14,252 bases of DNA from Zelonia costaricensis (taxonomy: Eukaryota; Euglenozoa; Kinetoplastea; Trypanosomatida; Trypanosomatidae). The DNA lies in contig JASAOO010002938.1 of the NCBI GenBank assembly GCA_030849075.1, forward strand, positions 1-14,252. Direction: 5' to 3'. Below, in pieces: positions 13,932 through 14,252 of this stretch. The position numbers were made by a program, and so were the translations under genes. Within the stretch, counting starts at the first letter, position 1; every line of letters starts with the position of its first letter. Below the pieces are notes generated by a model. That model was not told the origin of the DNA. It saw only the letters and a list, made by a program, of their open reading frames with translations, and searched no databases.

Positions 13932-13949
13932 ACGGGGCCAACACGCGAG

Positions 13950-13978
13950 CTGGCGGGGACGTAAAACAGAATCGAAGA
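13950..13978 (-). promoter_or_regulatory. Putative trans-splice acceptor for the E1 gene
   Basis: On the coding strand TCTTCGATTCTGTTTTACGT then CCCCGCC leads to AG at 13951-13950, with no other AG between it and 13979. This is the last AG before the start codon, so the leader would be 147 nt and would include both copies of the 33-bp repeat. Inferred from sequence only. Confidence 0.5.
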
Positions 13979-14252
13979 CTCGTTGGCTGCTGACGACTCA
14001 GCCCGTGGCAGAGGGAGCGGGAGCGCAGGCAAACGAGACGGAGAAAGGATAGTGACGTTGCGGGTGCGGTAACTAAGCTACAAGACAGAGGCCAACTATT
14101 GGCGCAGGGAGGAAAGGGGGTGGCGGTGGGAGCTTGGAAAGGAGTCGCTGAGAGAACAGCCGGCTACAGACGGACGGACGGAGGGAGGGGGGAGGGGGTG
14201 ACAGAGGGGTAGATGCGCAGCCGCGCCTCTGTGTGTGTCTCTGTCCCTGTGG
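13951..14252. other. Upstream flank of the E1 gene
   Basis: About 300 bp with no gene visible. Pyrimidine-rich on the coding strand, with a second G-quadruplex motif (14183-14209: G-runs of 3, 6, 5 and 4 with loops A, A and TGACAGA) and a short GT/CT-rich end. It is presumably the 3' UTR or spacer of the preceding gene in the cluster. Confidence 0.5.

Overview
The window looks like nuclear DNA of a trypanosomatid flagellate, most likely a Leishmaniinae member (Leishmania, Leptomonas, Crithidia or close relative). The evidence is high GC content, five intron-less genes all on the minus strand as in a directional (polycistronic) gene cluster, pyrimidine tracts followed by AG upstream of each start (the spliced-leader acceptor arrangement), and intergenic spacers full of GT/CA/GA microsatellites and homopolymer C/G runs. 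Species cannot be fixed from the sequence alone.

Layout in transcription order (right to left). (1) 10791-13802: complete E1 subunit of mitochondrial 2-oxoglutarate dehydrogenase, 1003 aa. Its 5' leader carries a 33-bp tandem duplication containing one undetermined base. (2) 8785-10790: a 2-kb spacer with no convincing gene, rich in simple repeats and with a strong G-quadruplex motif. (3) 3457-8784: a 1775-aa PIKfyve/Fab1-type phosphatidylinositol 3-phosphate 5-kinase with an N-terminal FYVE finger, a chaperonin-like domain, low-complexity linkers and a C-terminal PIP-kinase domain. Its FYVE finger contains an insertion, and its Cys-rich region seems to lack the metal-binding core. (4) Three tandem, diverged members of the TMEM222/RTE1 (DUF778) membrane-protein family: copy A 2067-2681, copy B 950-1555, and copy C from 448 running off the left edge. 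The spacers between them are both about 500 bp.

The genes do not form an evident pathway. In trypanosomatids co-directional neighbours share a transcript but are separately trans-spliced and polyadenylated, so adjacency is only weak evidence of shared function. A possible exception is the kinase beside three TMEM222-like genes, since both families have been linked to endomembranes. The best leads for follow-up are the TMEM222-like triplication with its invariant His and Asn-Cys motifs (which resemble a permuted papain-like layout), the altered zinc-binding modules of the PIKfyve homologue, and the AG-free 5' region of the E1 gene, which constrains where its mRNA can begin.
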